Source of the DNA: Euglena gracilis
Lineage: Eukaryota > Euglenida > Euglenophyceae > Euglenales
DNA: 64,000 bases
Assembly: GCA_039621445.1 (NCBI GenBank)
Contig: CP154956.1
Coordinates: 80,038,474-80,102,473, forward strand
Direction: 5' to 3'
Shown: positions 51,711-62,939 of the stretch, in pieces
Layout of the letters: each line of letters begins with the position of its first letter
How positions within the stretch are numbered: the first letter of the stretch is position 1
The notes under the pieces: model-generated
Databases searched by the model: none
What the model was told of the DNA's origin: nothing
What the model saw: the letters and a program-made list of their open reading frames with translations, nothing else
Position numbers and translations under genes: made by a program

Positions 51711-52255
51711 AAAGAAGGTCCCACCCCTGGGGGGTGATGTGGACAAGCTGACCCGGGGGGTCAGGATTTGGGGTGGGTAGCGCTGTAGCACCCCTCTCCC
51801 CAGCACCGAAAATTCCGGTAGCCATTTCAACGGCCATCTTCAAAAGAAAAATTGGCTTGGCTGGCAGGCATTGGGACCAAACGACCCCCTGGGGGAGGGG
51901 GCGGTGCCTGCTATGGGCAGGCACCCCATAAACCCCCCCCACTTATCCCACTTATAACCCCCCCTGGGGGTTATAGGATCCTGTTTAGTGGTTGGCCCCG
52001 AGGGGGGGGGTTATAAGTGGGGGGGTGTCAGCTTGGCGGTTCTCTTTGCCTTCTCATGGCTTCCGGGGGGGGGGGGGTTATAAGTCAGGGTTTAGTGGGT
52101 GGGACCGAGGGGGGGGGGGGGATAGGAGGGGGGGGGCGCTGAGCTCTTATCTCTTTAGAGTAAGAGCGAAGCTTACCCCCCCCCCCAACCCCCCCCCTTA
52201 CCCCCCCCCCCGCCCCCCCGCCCCCCCCCCCCGAGTAGGTCCGGCCACCCGAGGA
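51711..52255. repeat. G/C-run repeat block with TTATAA spacers and hairpin
   Basis: Poly-G and poly-C runs alternate with ttataa(g/c) spacers. The palindrome ggtgcctgc-tatgg-gcaggcacc is at 51903-51925. From 52176 a C-run field with few interruptions extends to 52232. No coding. Confidence 0.85.
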
Positions 52256-52656
52256 TTATCGATGTGACCCGATTTCAGGGCCCCCAAAGTGAATAGCCTA
52301 TAGGTTAGGAGAGGATCCCTAGTTTGTCCAGAGCCCTCACTTTGCCCGCAACTCCGCGCCAGGCCGGAGATCTGGCCCGAGCAAAAAAGTTGCGTACCGT
52401 TTTTTTTCCAAAGAAATTTTGTTGGACCGGCAAAAGGGGTCATTTTTGGGGTCAAAAAATCGAAAAATTCAAAATATCTCGAAAACGCTGGGGAGTTGAG
52501 AAAAACTAAAGAGTACCTCATTCCACAACTTTGGGACGCCCTATCCACCGGTATTCGCAGTTTGGGCCAACTCCCCGCCTAGCCCGAGATATGGCCATTT
52601 TTCGGCCCAAATGGCCGTTTCGTACACTTTTCCCACTGTCCGACTTAGCCGTTTTC

Positions 52657-53090
52657 GGGCCAAAAAGTCGAAAAAAATCGAAAAAAAATTTTTCGCCCAA
52701 AACCATGTTTTTTGGCCTCCCGGACCCGGAAAAAGTGTTTTCGGGCAGAAAATGAGCGTTTTTCGACCCGCCAGCGCCCCGTTTTGGTTCGCCAACCCAT
52801 TGACTTTGGGTCAAACCCGGGTCAAAAAAGTCGAAAAAAATCGAAAATTTTTTTTCGCCCAAAACCATGTTTTTTGGCCTCCCGGACCCGGAAAAAGTGT
52901 TTTTGAGCTGAAAATGAGCGTTTTTCGAACCGCCAGGGCCCCTTTTTGGGCCGCCAACCCATTGATTTTGGGTCAAAACCGGGTCAAAAAAGTCGAAAAA
53001 TATCGAAAAATTTTTTTTGCCCAAAACCATGTTTTTTGGCCTCCAGGACCCGGAAAACATGTTTTTGAGCTGAAAATGAGCGTTTTTCGC
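52657..53090. repeat. 162-bp tandem repeat, about 2.7 copies, open on both strands
   Basis: The unit starts gtcaaaaaagtcgaaaaa and includes cccaaaaccatgttttttgg and aaaatgagcgtttttcg. Starts are 162-163 bp apart (tcg at 52668, 52831, 52993). The period is a multiple of three, giving a 54-residue repeat (plus strand NHVFWPPGPGKSVF; minus strand GSGRPKNMVLG) with no stop in one frame on each strand. Confidence 0.85.
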
Positions 53091-55490
53091 CGGCCGGGCC
53101 GGAATGGTCCCCCAAAGAGCTCAGCTCTACGTCACACCCTGGTCATAAGTGGGGGGTCGGGTTTAACACATGGCACCCCAGGGTTGGTGATAAAAGAAGC
53201 CAAGCGCCGGGGGGGGGACCCCCCTTCCAAAGGGGGTGCCCCCCTGGGGGGTGACCCCCCCACCACCTACCTCATGTCTGGGGAGCTTCCCAGACAACCT
53301 TGGGGGGGGCAGGGCAGGGTTCGATATAAGGACAGGTGGGGGGGGTCCGGACCCCCCCCCCTGCGGGCCTGGAGGGGGGGGGTGAGGGGGACACCCCCCC
53401 ACCTAAACAGTTGCGCGGTCTGAGTTACCGAAAGCGACCAAAACTGCCATTTTGGGCACTTTTTGGGCAAAAAATGTGCCAAAAATGCAAAAAAAAAAAA
53501 TTCGGCGCGAAGCGCCGGAGGAAAAAATTGGCCCTTTTGGGGGGGGTCCCGGGAACCCCCCCCCCCCCCCCCCGAGGGGTGGTCCGGACCCCCTGGCAGG
53601 TGGGGGGGGGTGGTCCGGACCCCTTTGCGGGCCAGGAGGGGGGGGGGGTCACCCCCCACCTAAACCATGTACGCCCTCCTTATCAAACCCTGGGGCAGGG
53701 GGATGTATATGCATTTTGCAGTTTGAGGAGTAAATAGAATGATGCAATTTGTATTCAATAACCATCATCATAATTACCATGACTTATTGCCAAGAAGGAA
53801 CTCCTGCTGAGCATACTCCCAATACTGCAGGTGGAGCAGTTCAAAGCAGCAATTCTTTTGCGAGGAAAAAAGGGGGGGAAGAGGAAATCATGGCAGGCAG
53901 AGAGGACACAAACAAATGGGGAGAAAGAGTAGCTTTTTGAAGAGGAGTGCCACAACACAGAAAAAATCTCTATGTTGCAGCATCCTCTTCAAAGAATGGG
54001 CTTCTGGGAGTTCTCAAAGGGGTTAATCACTGTCTGCCATAAAGCCACGTGGGGGGGGGGGTCAAGGAAGCGGGGGGGGTGGGGACACCCCCTCCCATGG
54101 CCAAAGCGGTTGAATTTTAGCCCTGCACAAAATGCTGGACTGAAAATCGTTCAAAATCACAAGCAAAAAGCCATCGAAAATCCGACCTTCCCAGAAATGT
54201 GCCCCGCTGACGTAAGTTGTGTATCAACAACACGGAGGAAATGACTCTTTTTTCAATTTTGGTGAGGTTTGGATCAAATATTGAGCAAATCAGCAAACTC
54301 GAGAGCAGGCTTTTCTTTTTTTACCGACTGGGGGGGGGGAGGGAGGGGGGTGGGTGGGTGCCATAGCGTGCCTGCCAATAGCAGGCACACCCCCCGGGGT
54401 GGTGGGGCAGGGCAGCCCAGGATACCCAGGGTTGGGTGGGTCCTTGCCAAAAGGGTAAAGAAAACGGGATCGGTCGCCGGACAGGGGTGCCTGCCCCCCC
54501 CCTCGGGGGGTCAGTAGGGGTGCTATGGGGTGCCTGCCCCTAGCACCCCCCCGTGGGGTAGGCACCCGACTAAACAAAGTCTGCTCGAGAGGGTTGACAT
54601 CCCCCCAGTGTCAATGGAAAGTTTCTCGGGCATTTTTTGAGGGGGGGGGTCAGGAGTTTTCTTATGGAGCCCAGGGGGGAGGGGTCCTGCGGGCCAGCTG
54701 GAAAAAGGTGCTGGCTGGACTGGGTGGGGGTCTGGGGGGGGGGATCTGGCGGATGGGAGCTGAACCTGGCCGGTACCCAAAAAAATGCCCCCAAAAACCC
54801 CTAATCCTGTTGGGTTGGCATTTTTCAGCGAAAATTTGGAGGTGAAGACCCAAAAAAAACCACCCAAAATGCCATTTTTGGCCCCGGGCGGACCGGGGGG
54901 GGGGGTGGCTGGTGGTCCTTAATTTTGCTCGCTTTCTGGGGTAAAACATCCGAAATCATCCTTAATGCCAATAGAAAATCAGAGGACTTTGCTGAAGGGA
55001 GGCAACAAATTTTGACGCTTTTGGTCTAAACAAACGTTTCCCATTGCACAGTGGCATCCAGAAGCATTTATACCCCCCTGTTCATAATCATTCGTATACC
55101 CCCCCCCAAAATAAGATCCCCTGGGCTGATCAAGCAAAAATCCAAAAATAAGGCCCCTCTGACGGCGCAAAGCGCCAAAGACGGTGAAAATTTTCCCTGA
55201 AAATTACCAAAAACCCAAATTTCACAAACGAAAATGATGAAATTTCAAAATTTTCAGATTTTTGAAGTGCAAAAAACATACTAAATGTCATCTTACACCA
55301 ATTCACACATGGCACGAAGCGCCAAAGGAAATTTTCAATGCTTTTGGGAACCTCAAAAATGATGCTTTTTTTGAGCCTGGGTCGGTCAAGAAAAAAATCC
55401 AAAAAATAAGACCCCCCAAAACACCACCCAGATATAAAGCTGGGAGGTTATTAGGGGTGGTTTGCTTCAAAATGGGTCTTCCATCGATCC
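53091..55490. other. G/C-run-rich sequence, no gene supported
   Basis: Many poly-G/poly-C runs of 8-16 bases (53.2-53.65, 54.05, 54.33, 54.9 kb). Palindromes are gtgcctgc-caata-gcaggcac at 54368-54388 and ggggtgcta...tagcacccc at 54517-54549. A 63-codon frame at 53749-53940 has protein-like composition but no motif. Confidence 0.4.
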
Positions 55491-55504
55491 TCAAGTCACT
55501 TTGG

Positions 55505-57006
55505 GACAACACAGTGTAGGAGGTAATTGCACCCACCAAGCTTCACCAGATGTATTGGGTCTTTCAACGTTCCCCGGAAATCTCAGGTTGAGTAAATTGA
55601 GGAGGACACAATAAAGCTCCAACAGTTCAGGCTGTGCTTGACCGAAGCAATCCATTTGCAACCACATCCCTCCCCCCACCCCAGCACCATGCAGGACAGC
55701 AGACCCAACACGTATTTTTACCTTCCTTGATGGGGGATCCATAAGATCCGACTCAGTTCTTAACCAGGTTGGGCGGAGTCGGTTTGCCGGGCAAAGATCA
55801 CATGCAAAGCACCTCCGGTAGGGACTGGTTCAGCAGAGATAGTGGGGGGCGGGTGAAGGGAAGGGCAGGGCTGAACAGCATGTCCGCACCCTCCGAAAAA
55901 TGTGACTCAGCCAAAAAGAGGGGAACACAGCTCGCAGCAGTTTGGAACAAACAGTGGGGCTGGACTGAAAAATGGATTGCCACTGCACCTTCTGGGTCAA
56001 AGCCTCCAAAAGCCAATGGGACATCTGGAAGGGGGTGCGCATTCCTGGTCAACTGGCCTTGACCATGGCACAACTGGTTTGGAGCTTGTCTTGATTAATC
56101 GCATCATTGCAAGCCGCTGATATTTTGCGAAGCAACAAGAAATACTGCAAAAATTACTCTCTACCACGATTGTCCAGACGGGGGGGGGGGCAAGGAAGCA
56201 GACAAATTCTTGTCTGATTTAAAGCTTTCCTGTCAAAATGTTCCAGCAGTTTGGGCAGAAAAATTTTTGCTGGGCTGAGCTGACTTGTTGAGTCCCACTC
56301 CCGAAATACACAATAAACCGGCAGCCCTTGACTACTGCCCCCCCCCCGGGGGGGAAGTAGTTGAACCAGGGTAGGTCCATCTCTTCTAGCACCCTGTTGT
56401 CGACGGTTTTGACAGCACTTTTTCGGTGGTTTCCGTTCCTTTTCAGGGGCAGGGTTGGGGTTACAATTGCCGTTGAGAAAGGGATTAGGGTGAGGGTTGG
56501 GCAAAAGTTAGGGAGTGGGGCTGAAATCAGGCCTAAAACTTCGAAATTTGGCCGGATTTTAGGCCAAATTTAGGTCAAACTTCCTCAATCCTAACCCTAA
56601 CCCCATTCCCAAAACCTCAACTTCCGTAACCCCAAGGGGGGGTTGGGCCGGAAAACCCCTTAGAAGGGCTTCTTCCCCAGAAGGGCCTTAAACAAAATTG
56701 AGGACAAACTAGGTGGGCTTTTTTGCAAGGTCAATGCCGAGTCAAAACGAAGCCCAGCCAAAAAGAATACAATTGCAGTATGGAGTTATGGTGGGATGTG
56801 CTCCCCACCCTAAAACACAAATTCCCTGTTGATGAAGGCATTGAATGCACACCCTCGGCAAACGTAGCAACATTTATATCCTGCTGAGGCAGGAGTGCTT
56901 GCGGAAGATTCACCGCTACGCTCACCATTGTAGCTCTCACTGTGGAGGTTGGCGTGCAGGGTTGAACTGAAGGGTGTGTACGCCGTTTGGAGCAAACCAC
57001 AAACAT
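55505..57006 (-). CDS. Candidate multi-exon gene, unknown product
   Basis: Four minus-strand stretches look protein-like and are followed or preceded by plausible splice sites: 57006-56740 (SVAVNLPQALLPQQDINVA), 56335-56165 (GLPVYCVFREWDSTSQLSP), 56060-55830 (SHWLLEALTQKVQWQSIFQ) and 55742-55520 (ELLELYCVLLNLLNLRFPG). No domain is recognised and intron borders were not resolved. The evidence is composition only. Confidence 0.25.
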
Positions 57007-57301
57007 ATCCCTGTCAACACAACGAACATATCCCTGTCAGTTGAAATAGCCTTATTTTGGCGATGGTCAAGGACCGTGGTTTATTGCAAAAGCTGGGATG
57101 GACCGCACTGGAGAAATCAAAAAAAAAACGCAATCTGGGAAAAAGTCACACAGCCACAAACACATTTTTATTTTTTATTAACATTTTAATTCATCCCTTG
57201 GGGCCTCGCTGCTACGAAACTTCAAAAATTCGATTTTCAAACTTTTGGAACACCACTATACACATTTGATAGCATTTGATGTTCGATTGCTTTACCGTAT
57301 G

Positions 57302-57804
57302 CAGGGATTCCCACAAATTCGTGTTAAGGACCCTCAATTCTGATTTGTGATTATTCGTGATTATTCGTGATTCTTCGTGATTATTCGTGCTACCCAAAAA
57401 TCGCACGGTTTTTAAGTAAGCCTGCCTCATCTGACTTGTGTATCACCTCCAACGGCAAAAACATCAAAAAACGAAGCTCTTTGACCAACTTGGTTGGACA
57501 GCAATCTTGAACATGGAGCAAAGCAGACAAAAAATGACGCCAATGAATGACGTTGTTGTATTCTTGCACGCTTCTGGGCCGTCATATTTCCACCTCGTTT
57601 CCATGTTTGTTTCCCATTTGAGGAGGATTACTCCTTGATTGAGGCGTCAGTCTCAGAAGAAGACATTCTGCAGTGAGAACAAAAAAACTGTTCCAGGTCA
57701 TTCATGGAAATTCGTGATTATTCGTGATTTTGGAAAATCCCCAAACTCGTGCTGGTTTGTGATTATTCATGATCATTCGTGGCACGAATTTGTGGGAAAC
57801 ACTG
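57302..57804. mobile_element. hAT-like nonautonomous element (MITE)
   Basis: 503 bp between terminal inverted repeats cagggattcccacaaattcg (57302-57321, continuing tg) and, inverted, cagtgtttcccacaaattcg (57804-57785). They match at 20 of 22 positions. The CAGTGTTTCCC-type end is typical of hAT transposons. Inside each end are tandem gattattcgt units (57343-57390; 57713-57782) in inverted arrangement. No transposase ORF. The flanking 8-mers (accgtatg and cttttttt) do not match, so a target duplication is not evident. Confidence 0.6.
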
Positions 57805-58833
57805 CTTTTTTTTTTTGCACTGTTGTGCAAAGGACTTCAAAAGAAATTTTGTTGCCTCCGGGATCACACCACGCAACGTGTAAAAACACTATTCATGTTT
57901 TGGAAAAATTCCATTTTCTCAAAAAAAAAACACAGGAGCATGAATTAAACAGTGTCTGCAACAAAAAAAAATTCAATCAAATCAGGCAATCAAAAAAAAA
58001 TTCCAACAGGATTGTAAAAACCTCTCAAATTCTGAAAGGGGGGAAACAAACTTCTGCCTGAAAAAAAAGACGCCTGGGAACAGGAGTTTTGCCATCATTT
58101 TCATGATTGCATCCCCCCTCCCGTCCTTGACACGCCAAAATACGGGAAACGTGCAGTTGACACGGTGGGAATGTCATTGGCACACCATGTCAAGGACAGG
58201 GGGGGATGTGCAATTTTTTTTAACGACTGCAGGGAGTTCTTAACAATGAAAAGGATGAGATGATGATCAGGAAAAAAAAAGTGGGAAGAGGCTCTTGAAT
58301 CTGCAATAAAAAGTGGCAATGGTGGATGATGATGTGGGATGGATTGCAGGTGCAGTGGGAGGGGGGGGGGGCAGTGAGATTTGATTTGATGCGGCGCGAG
58401 TGTGGCCAAATTGGTAACCTGGGGAGCCTCCGTGGAGGCTCAAATGACCAGGCTCTGCAGACAGAGGCTCCGTGGAGCCTCAGGTAACCAACTGTCAGGG
58501 TTCCAAATTTTCTCGGACCAACGGACACCCCGAATTGGTGGGTTTCTTTTGAAGTCATTTAAACTAAAACTGCGGCAGCAGCTGAATGGTCAAAGAGCAC
58601 AAGTGCGAGTGTCCAGCCCTGCCTGGATGAACAGGCCGGGGTGGAGAAGCATGGCGGCGGGGGGGTGCTCCAGGCTGTCGAAGAACTGTCGGATGGCAGT
58701 TTGCCTCCCCGGCTGGCGCATTCCTGGCGTACGTCGGGGGGGGGGGTACAATTGAGTTTAGCCAACGGGGAAAAATTGACCATCCAAAAGAATTCACTCA
58801 GAAATGTCCGTCCGGAATTAAGGGCCCTTATTT
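57805..58833. other. Unassigned sequence
   Basis: Poly-A/T patches to 58.1 kb and short overlapping ORFs at 58.2-58.8 kb on both strands without motifs. A cgtggaggctc/gcctccgtgg-type local inverted repeat is at 58425-58480. Confidence 0.3.
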
Positions 58834-58911
58834 GATATTTGCTTCCAGATTTCCATTGGCCTAAGGGCCCTTAAAAAAAGTTGGGCCAGTGGAAATCTGG
58901 AAGCAAATATC
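58834..58911. other. Strong hairpin, 28-bp stem
   Basis: The left arm 58834-58861 (gatatttgcttccagatttc...) and right arm 58884-58911 are complementary with one mismatch, with a 22-nt loop that is itself partly palindromic (taagggccctta). Size and pairing resemble a small-RNA precursor or a fold-back transposon remnant. Confidence 0.8.
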
Positions 58912-59116
58912 TGCACGTGAAAAGAAAAAAAATTAATTGAACCAGTGGAATTGATGGTAGAAAAGCGTTCTGTCAAAAATGGGTTTCGGACCAAAATATC
59001 AGCCAATGCTGCCCAAAAATGGGAATTTTTGGGCAGGACAAAGGCAACCAACAAATCCCCCATTTGCCCACCGATTGGGGGGGGGGGGGGCATACGCACC
59101 CCCTAACTGCAACCCC

Positions 59117-59169
59117 CCAACCAACCCTGTATACCGACCAGGGGGTGATCGGTATACAGGGGTGGTTGG
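59117..59169. other. Hairpin, about 21-bp stem
   Basis: ccaaccaaccctgtataccg (59117-59136) pairs with cggtataca-ggggtggttgg (59150-59169), one mismatch, loop about 11 nt. Confidence 0.75.
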
Positions 59170-60199
59170 TGGGCAAGTGGGATTGCAATTAGGGATTGGC
59201 ATTCCAATAATTCGGCAAAAGACCGCAATGCTTGTCCATCCTGCAAAAATGCAAAATTCTCAATTGAAAAGTGCAAAATCTTGTTTATAGGTCCAGCAGC
59301 TCATCAGCAAGGGAAAAATGACCAAAAAAGTACCTTCAGAAGATGGGTTGAAGAAACATCTCCAAAAAAAAGTTCAGGGTTCTTTGAAGCTTCCAAATGC
59401 CCAAATTTCCATATTTTTTCCACCGGAATCCTTGACGGGTTTTCTGATTGCCGCACCCCCTTCCCGAATGATGACTTGTCAAAATGTTTTTAATGGCATA
59501 CATTTGCCATAAACCATGTTTGAGTTAGGCACAATAGCCTGAACGTGTCTAGTTTCCTTTTTGAAGAGCAGAAACTGCCAACACAGGTACTGAACTTTAT
59601 TGAGCTAAATTCTTTTACCGTAACAAGTTACCGTAACAGTTGTTTGGAACCAACTGGAATTTTCATCTAACCTGTATTCACCAGGTGGTGATCTCAAAAA
59701 GGCTTCAGCAAAGCCTCCGGCTCTACGGGAAAGCCAGGGGGTTGACCCCTCCCACCTTAGAGATGGGGGTAGACCCCACCCACCACAACACTGCAAAGAA
59801 AAACTTGTTTGGCGCCGAAGGCACCAAAAGAAAACTTTGGCCTAAAAACTGGCGCCCCTTGAAATATTGGCCGGACCCCCCACCCACCAGGATGGGGATG
59901 GGGGGGGGTCACCACAGAGTTTCGGGATTCCGGCACAACCCTGTTCCAAACCGATGGGGAAACTGGAGGTTTGAGAGGTATTCCAGAATTATCCATCAGG
60001 GGATTCAAGCCCCCCCAAAGAAATTCTTCATTATCCGCACCTAAAGATAACTCATGCCACATTTTTTTTCGGTGAATGTGAACAAGGATATTCCCATCCT
60101 GCGGCAGAAAATTGGCCAACCAGCATTGCTCCCCCGGTCCAGCGCAGACCTGTGCTTGCACCAAACGTTGATAACCACTCAAACTAAAACCATGCCCTC
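59170..60199. other. Unassigned sequence
   Basis: The minus-strand frame of the cyclin-like exon continues open to 59757 but its sequence loses family resemblance. On the plus strand 59318-59512 has an open frame without a motif. A ggcgcc-gaaggc-type palindrome is at 59811-59825. Confidence 0.3.
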
Positions 60200-60483
60200 T
60201 GCCCATTGCCCCAAGAAAAGGCCAGGCTCCCACTGCGAGACTGCCCAAGCAGGCCCGCATTGCATCAATGCAGCCCGGCTGCGGGGGGCCAGCGGAGTGG
60301 GCGCAGGCCACGTTATGCAGCTGCATCGCCATGTGGAGGCACGAGCTGGCGACCACCGAGGGCAGGTGGGCCAGCATCTGGGCCGACAGGAAGCTGGCGT
60401 GGACCAGGCAAAGGGCGGTGCAGAGCACTTCGGCGGGGACGGGATGGCTGTGGTGGAAGAGGCCCAAGAACGTCGCTGCCAAA
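60200..60483 (-). CDS. Exon of a cyclin (C-terminal cyclin fold)
   Basis: The minus-strand frame entering after acceptor ggaagcccag (+60484-60493) reads AATFLGLFHHSHPVP, then LCTALCLVHASFLSAQML and HLPSVVASSCLHMAMQLH. This follows the cyclin C-terminal pattern 'ta..FL..f ... yl.elsLl ... flPS.iAaaal.lA'. GC content is higher than around it, as for a host exon. The exon's downstream end and the neighbouring exons (cyclin N-terminal box) were not located; a GTATGT donor for the preceding exon is at about 60551. Class (A/B/D) cannot be decided. Confidence 0.45.
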
Positions 60484-60553
60484 CTGGGCTTCCGGAAACA
60501 TGCAACCGTGGGCGTGGGGGGACCGCAAGCGACTGAGTGCCATACATACCCTC

Positions 60554-62103
60554 CTTGCAGTCACCCCTCCCAAATGACAGAAGTCACAGAAAACTGACAT
60601 CAAACAAACCTGTGACTTTCGTCAGTTTTGACTTGACATTCTCGTAAGCTGTTTTTTTTGATGGCCAATGATTCAAATAAAATTTCCCTTTGATGCTACC
60701 ACAAGCGGTTTTATTTGGGGGGAGTTGCGCTTTCTTTTAAGGGAGTATCTTTGACAGAGTTCATGTCCAAGGCAAAGATTCTGGGACAGATTGTGTTTCA
60801 GATGCAGACTTCGGACTTGGGTGCAAGGCTTGTTGATCATCGCCGTCAGGAACGTTGATTTCAATGACCCAAATTGCTTGGAATTGGCTTCCACTGTATA
60901 CTGAGGGCGGGTTTTAATTTGGGGGGGGGGATGTACTTGGGCGGGAAATCAAAGTTCAGCAATCAAAAGCAAAAATACAACTTAGCCCCAATTTCGCCCA
61001 AATTTCAACATTTTCTGGCAGAATCCCAGCTTTTTGGACAAAAATGTCAAAATCATGAACTAAAACTGTCGCAAAATGATGTAACCATTGGGATTGCTTC
61101 TATCTCGAGCCGTGCACAGGCGTCTGTCAGCATTTCCCGGAGGGGGTTATGTTTGGGCGGAATTTCAAAGACCGGGTTTTCATATTTGTGGGGGGGTTAT
61201 GACCTTCTGAAATGGAAATGACTGTCTCTTCTGCCAAAGAAAACCAAGAAAGACCATGAGCCAAAATGTCAGGGATGGTTTGGATGGCGAATGGCGATCA
61301 CCAAAGCAATGTCACTTATTTTCCATCATTGATTTCCAGGCATTCCTGGAAAAATTTGGACCAGATCAAAAAGCAAACTTGGGGTTGGCTCCAAACCCTC
61401 CCCAAAAAACCACCTTCTTCCTCGGAATAAAAAAAAAGAACACAGAGACAAAACAGAATCCAGTCTGTCCAGTGCCGTGGGGGCGTTGAAACGGAACTGG
61501 AGTACATTCAACATGTCCAACTCCATTGAGAGCTGAGAAGAAATAGAACTTTAACGACAAAGCAATTGGGACAATTGGGGGGAAAGGGATTCTCAATGAC
61601 CGGGGGGGGGGGGGTTCAGCCGAGCCCCCAGTTGAAAAAGGAAGGTGCTGGCCAGGGTTGTATGGGAAGGGGGGGGGGTAGGGATGTTTGTGAAGGGGTG
61701 ATACATGGGAAGGTCTGCTAGCCAGGCTTGCTGGTGGAAATGTTTCTTCCAGTGACCGGCGCGAAGCGCCAAAATTTTTAGGACCCCAAAACTCAACCAA
61801 AATGCCCATTTTTGGCCACTTTTGGGACTTTTTTTGGAACAAAATCAGCCAAAGAATGCATTAAAAACCTCATTTCCACCTCGGCACGCAGTGCCTGAGG
61901 AAAAAAATTTTCAGTGGGGGGGACCCCAGACACCCCCCCTGGGGGGGTGTCTTTTATTTGGAAAGACTCACATGTGCAGGCTTGTTTGCAGTGAAAGACA
62001 CTTCAAAGAATTGCAAAAAAATGTTAACATCCTAAAACATGCATATATTGGGAAAAAAACGCACACATATGCATGAGGGCAAAAAAATGCGCATAAGAGC
62101 GTT
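60554..62103. other. Unassigned sequence
   Basis: No domain on either strand. ggcgcgaagcgcc palindrome at 61759-61771 and ggcac-gcagtgcc at 61883-61894, both beside AAAATTTT or AAAAAATTTT. G-run patches at 61600 and 61670. Confidence 0.3.
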
Positions 62104-62460
62104 TTGGACCTTTTTTTTGCAAACTTTCTACACCCGAAAAGGCCTGGAGGGGTTTCTTTGTGTGGTTGTGTGCAGCGCTATGGGTTTCATATGCATTCCA
62201 ACGTGCACGTCCACTCCCGCACCTCCAATTTCATTCTGACGGCTTTCGGGCAGAGGGCAACACACCGTGCTCTCATCCGTGCTTCAGCCAACCATCCCCG
62301 CAGCCACCCCCCCCCCTGCTTGGTTTGCCACCGGCTGTCCTGCCCTCCCCCCCCCCCGCACAGATTCCACCCGAGCCTCGCCGCCCTGGGGCCCAACCAG
62401 GCGGCCTTCACCATCTCCTCCGGGGAGGGGGTCCAGCTAGTCCATTTTTCCAGTGTCTAG
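62104..62460 (+). CDS. Candidate exon, unknown protein
   Basis: A 118-codon frame with ordered-looking parts at its start (GCVQRYGFHMHSNVHVHSRT) and end (LGPNQAAFTISSGEGVQLV, stop at 62458-62460) around a Pro/His-rich middle. No family recognised. Confidence 0.2.
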   Translation: MDLFFANFLHPKRPGGVSLCGCVQRYGFHMHSNVHVHSRTSNFILTAFGQRATHRALIRASANHPRSHPPPCLVCHRLSCPPPPPHRFHPSLAALGPNQAAFTISSGEGVQLVHFSSV

Positions 62461-62939
62461 CAAAATGGCTTGCCAGTGGACTCCCCCCTGTGTGTCATTG
62501 TGGCTGTTTGTTTGGTGCCTTTTATCCCTTCTTCTGGCCTGGTGCTGTTTTTTTTTGCCTCTGGCCCTTTTTGTCTGTGTTGTGGAGGTGGCTAGAGCCT
62601 GGTTGGACCCCCCCAGGGTCCTCAAGCAACAGCCTGGACGGGACCAAGCACCTCTGGTCAGCCATGCCCTTGGGCCCAGCATCGCCCAGCATCGCCTTTG
62701 AAGCCCTTAGAGGTGCACCTCCTGTACCTGCATCCACTCAGATACCTGCATCCGGAGCATCCAAAACAGCATCTGCAACCACTTCATCCGCTTTTGTCCA
62801 CTTTTTACCCACTTGTACAACTTTGGCCATCCTTGGCCACTTTTGGCCACTTTTGCCCACCATTGCCTCTTTGCCCAACTTCACTCACCTTTGGCCGCAA
62901 GCTCTCCTGATTTATTTGGCCAATCCGGTATCTGCATCC
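62461..62939. other. Unassigned sequence leading into minisatellite
   Basis: Short repeats such as cagcatcgcc and ttggccactttt. No gene supported. Confidence 0.3.

Noticed and set aside
52611-53423. 270-codon ORF as a real repeat protein gene
   Set aside because: Equally open on the opposite strand and made of the 162-bp tandem unit; listed as a repeat instead.
56585-56605. Telomere-like cctaaccctaacccc
   Set aside because: Only two units, within diverse sequence; no array, so no support for a telomere or interstitial telomeric repeat.
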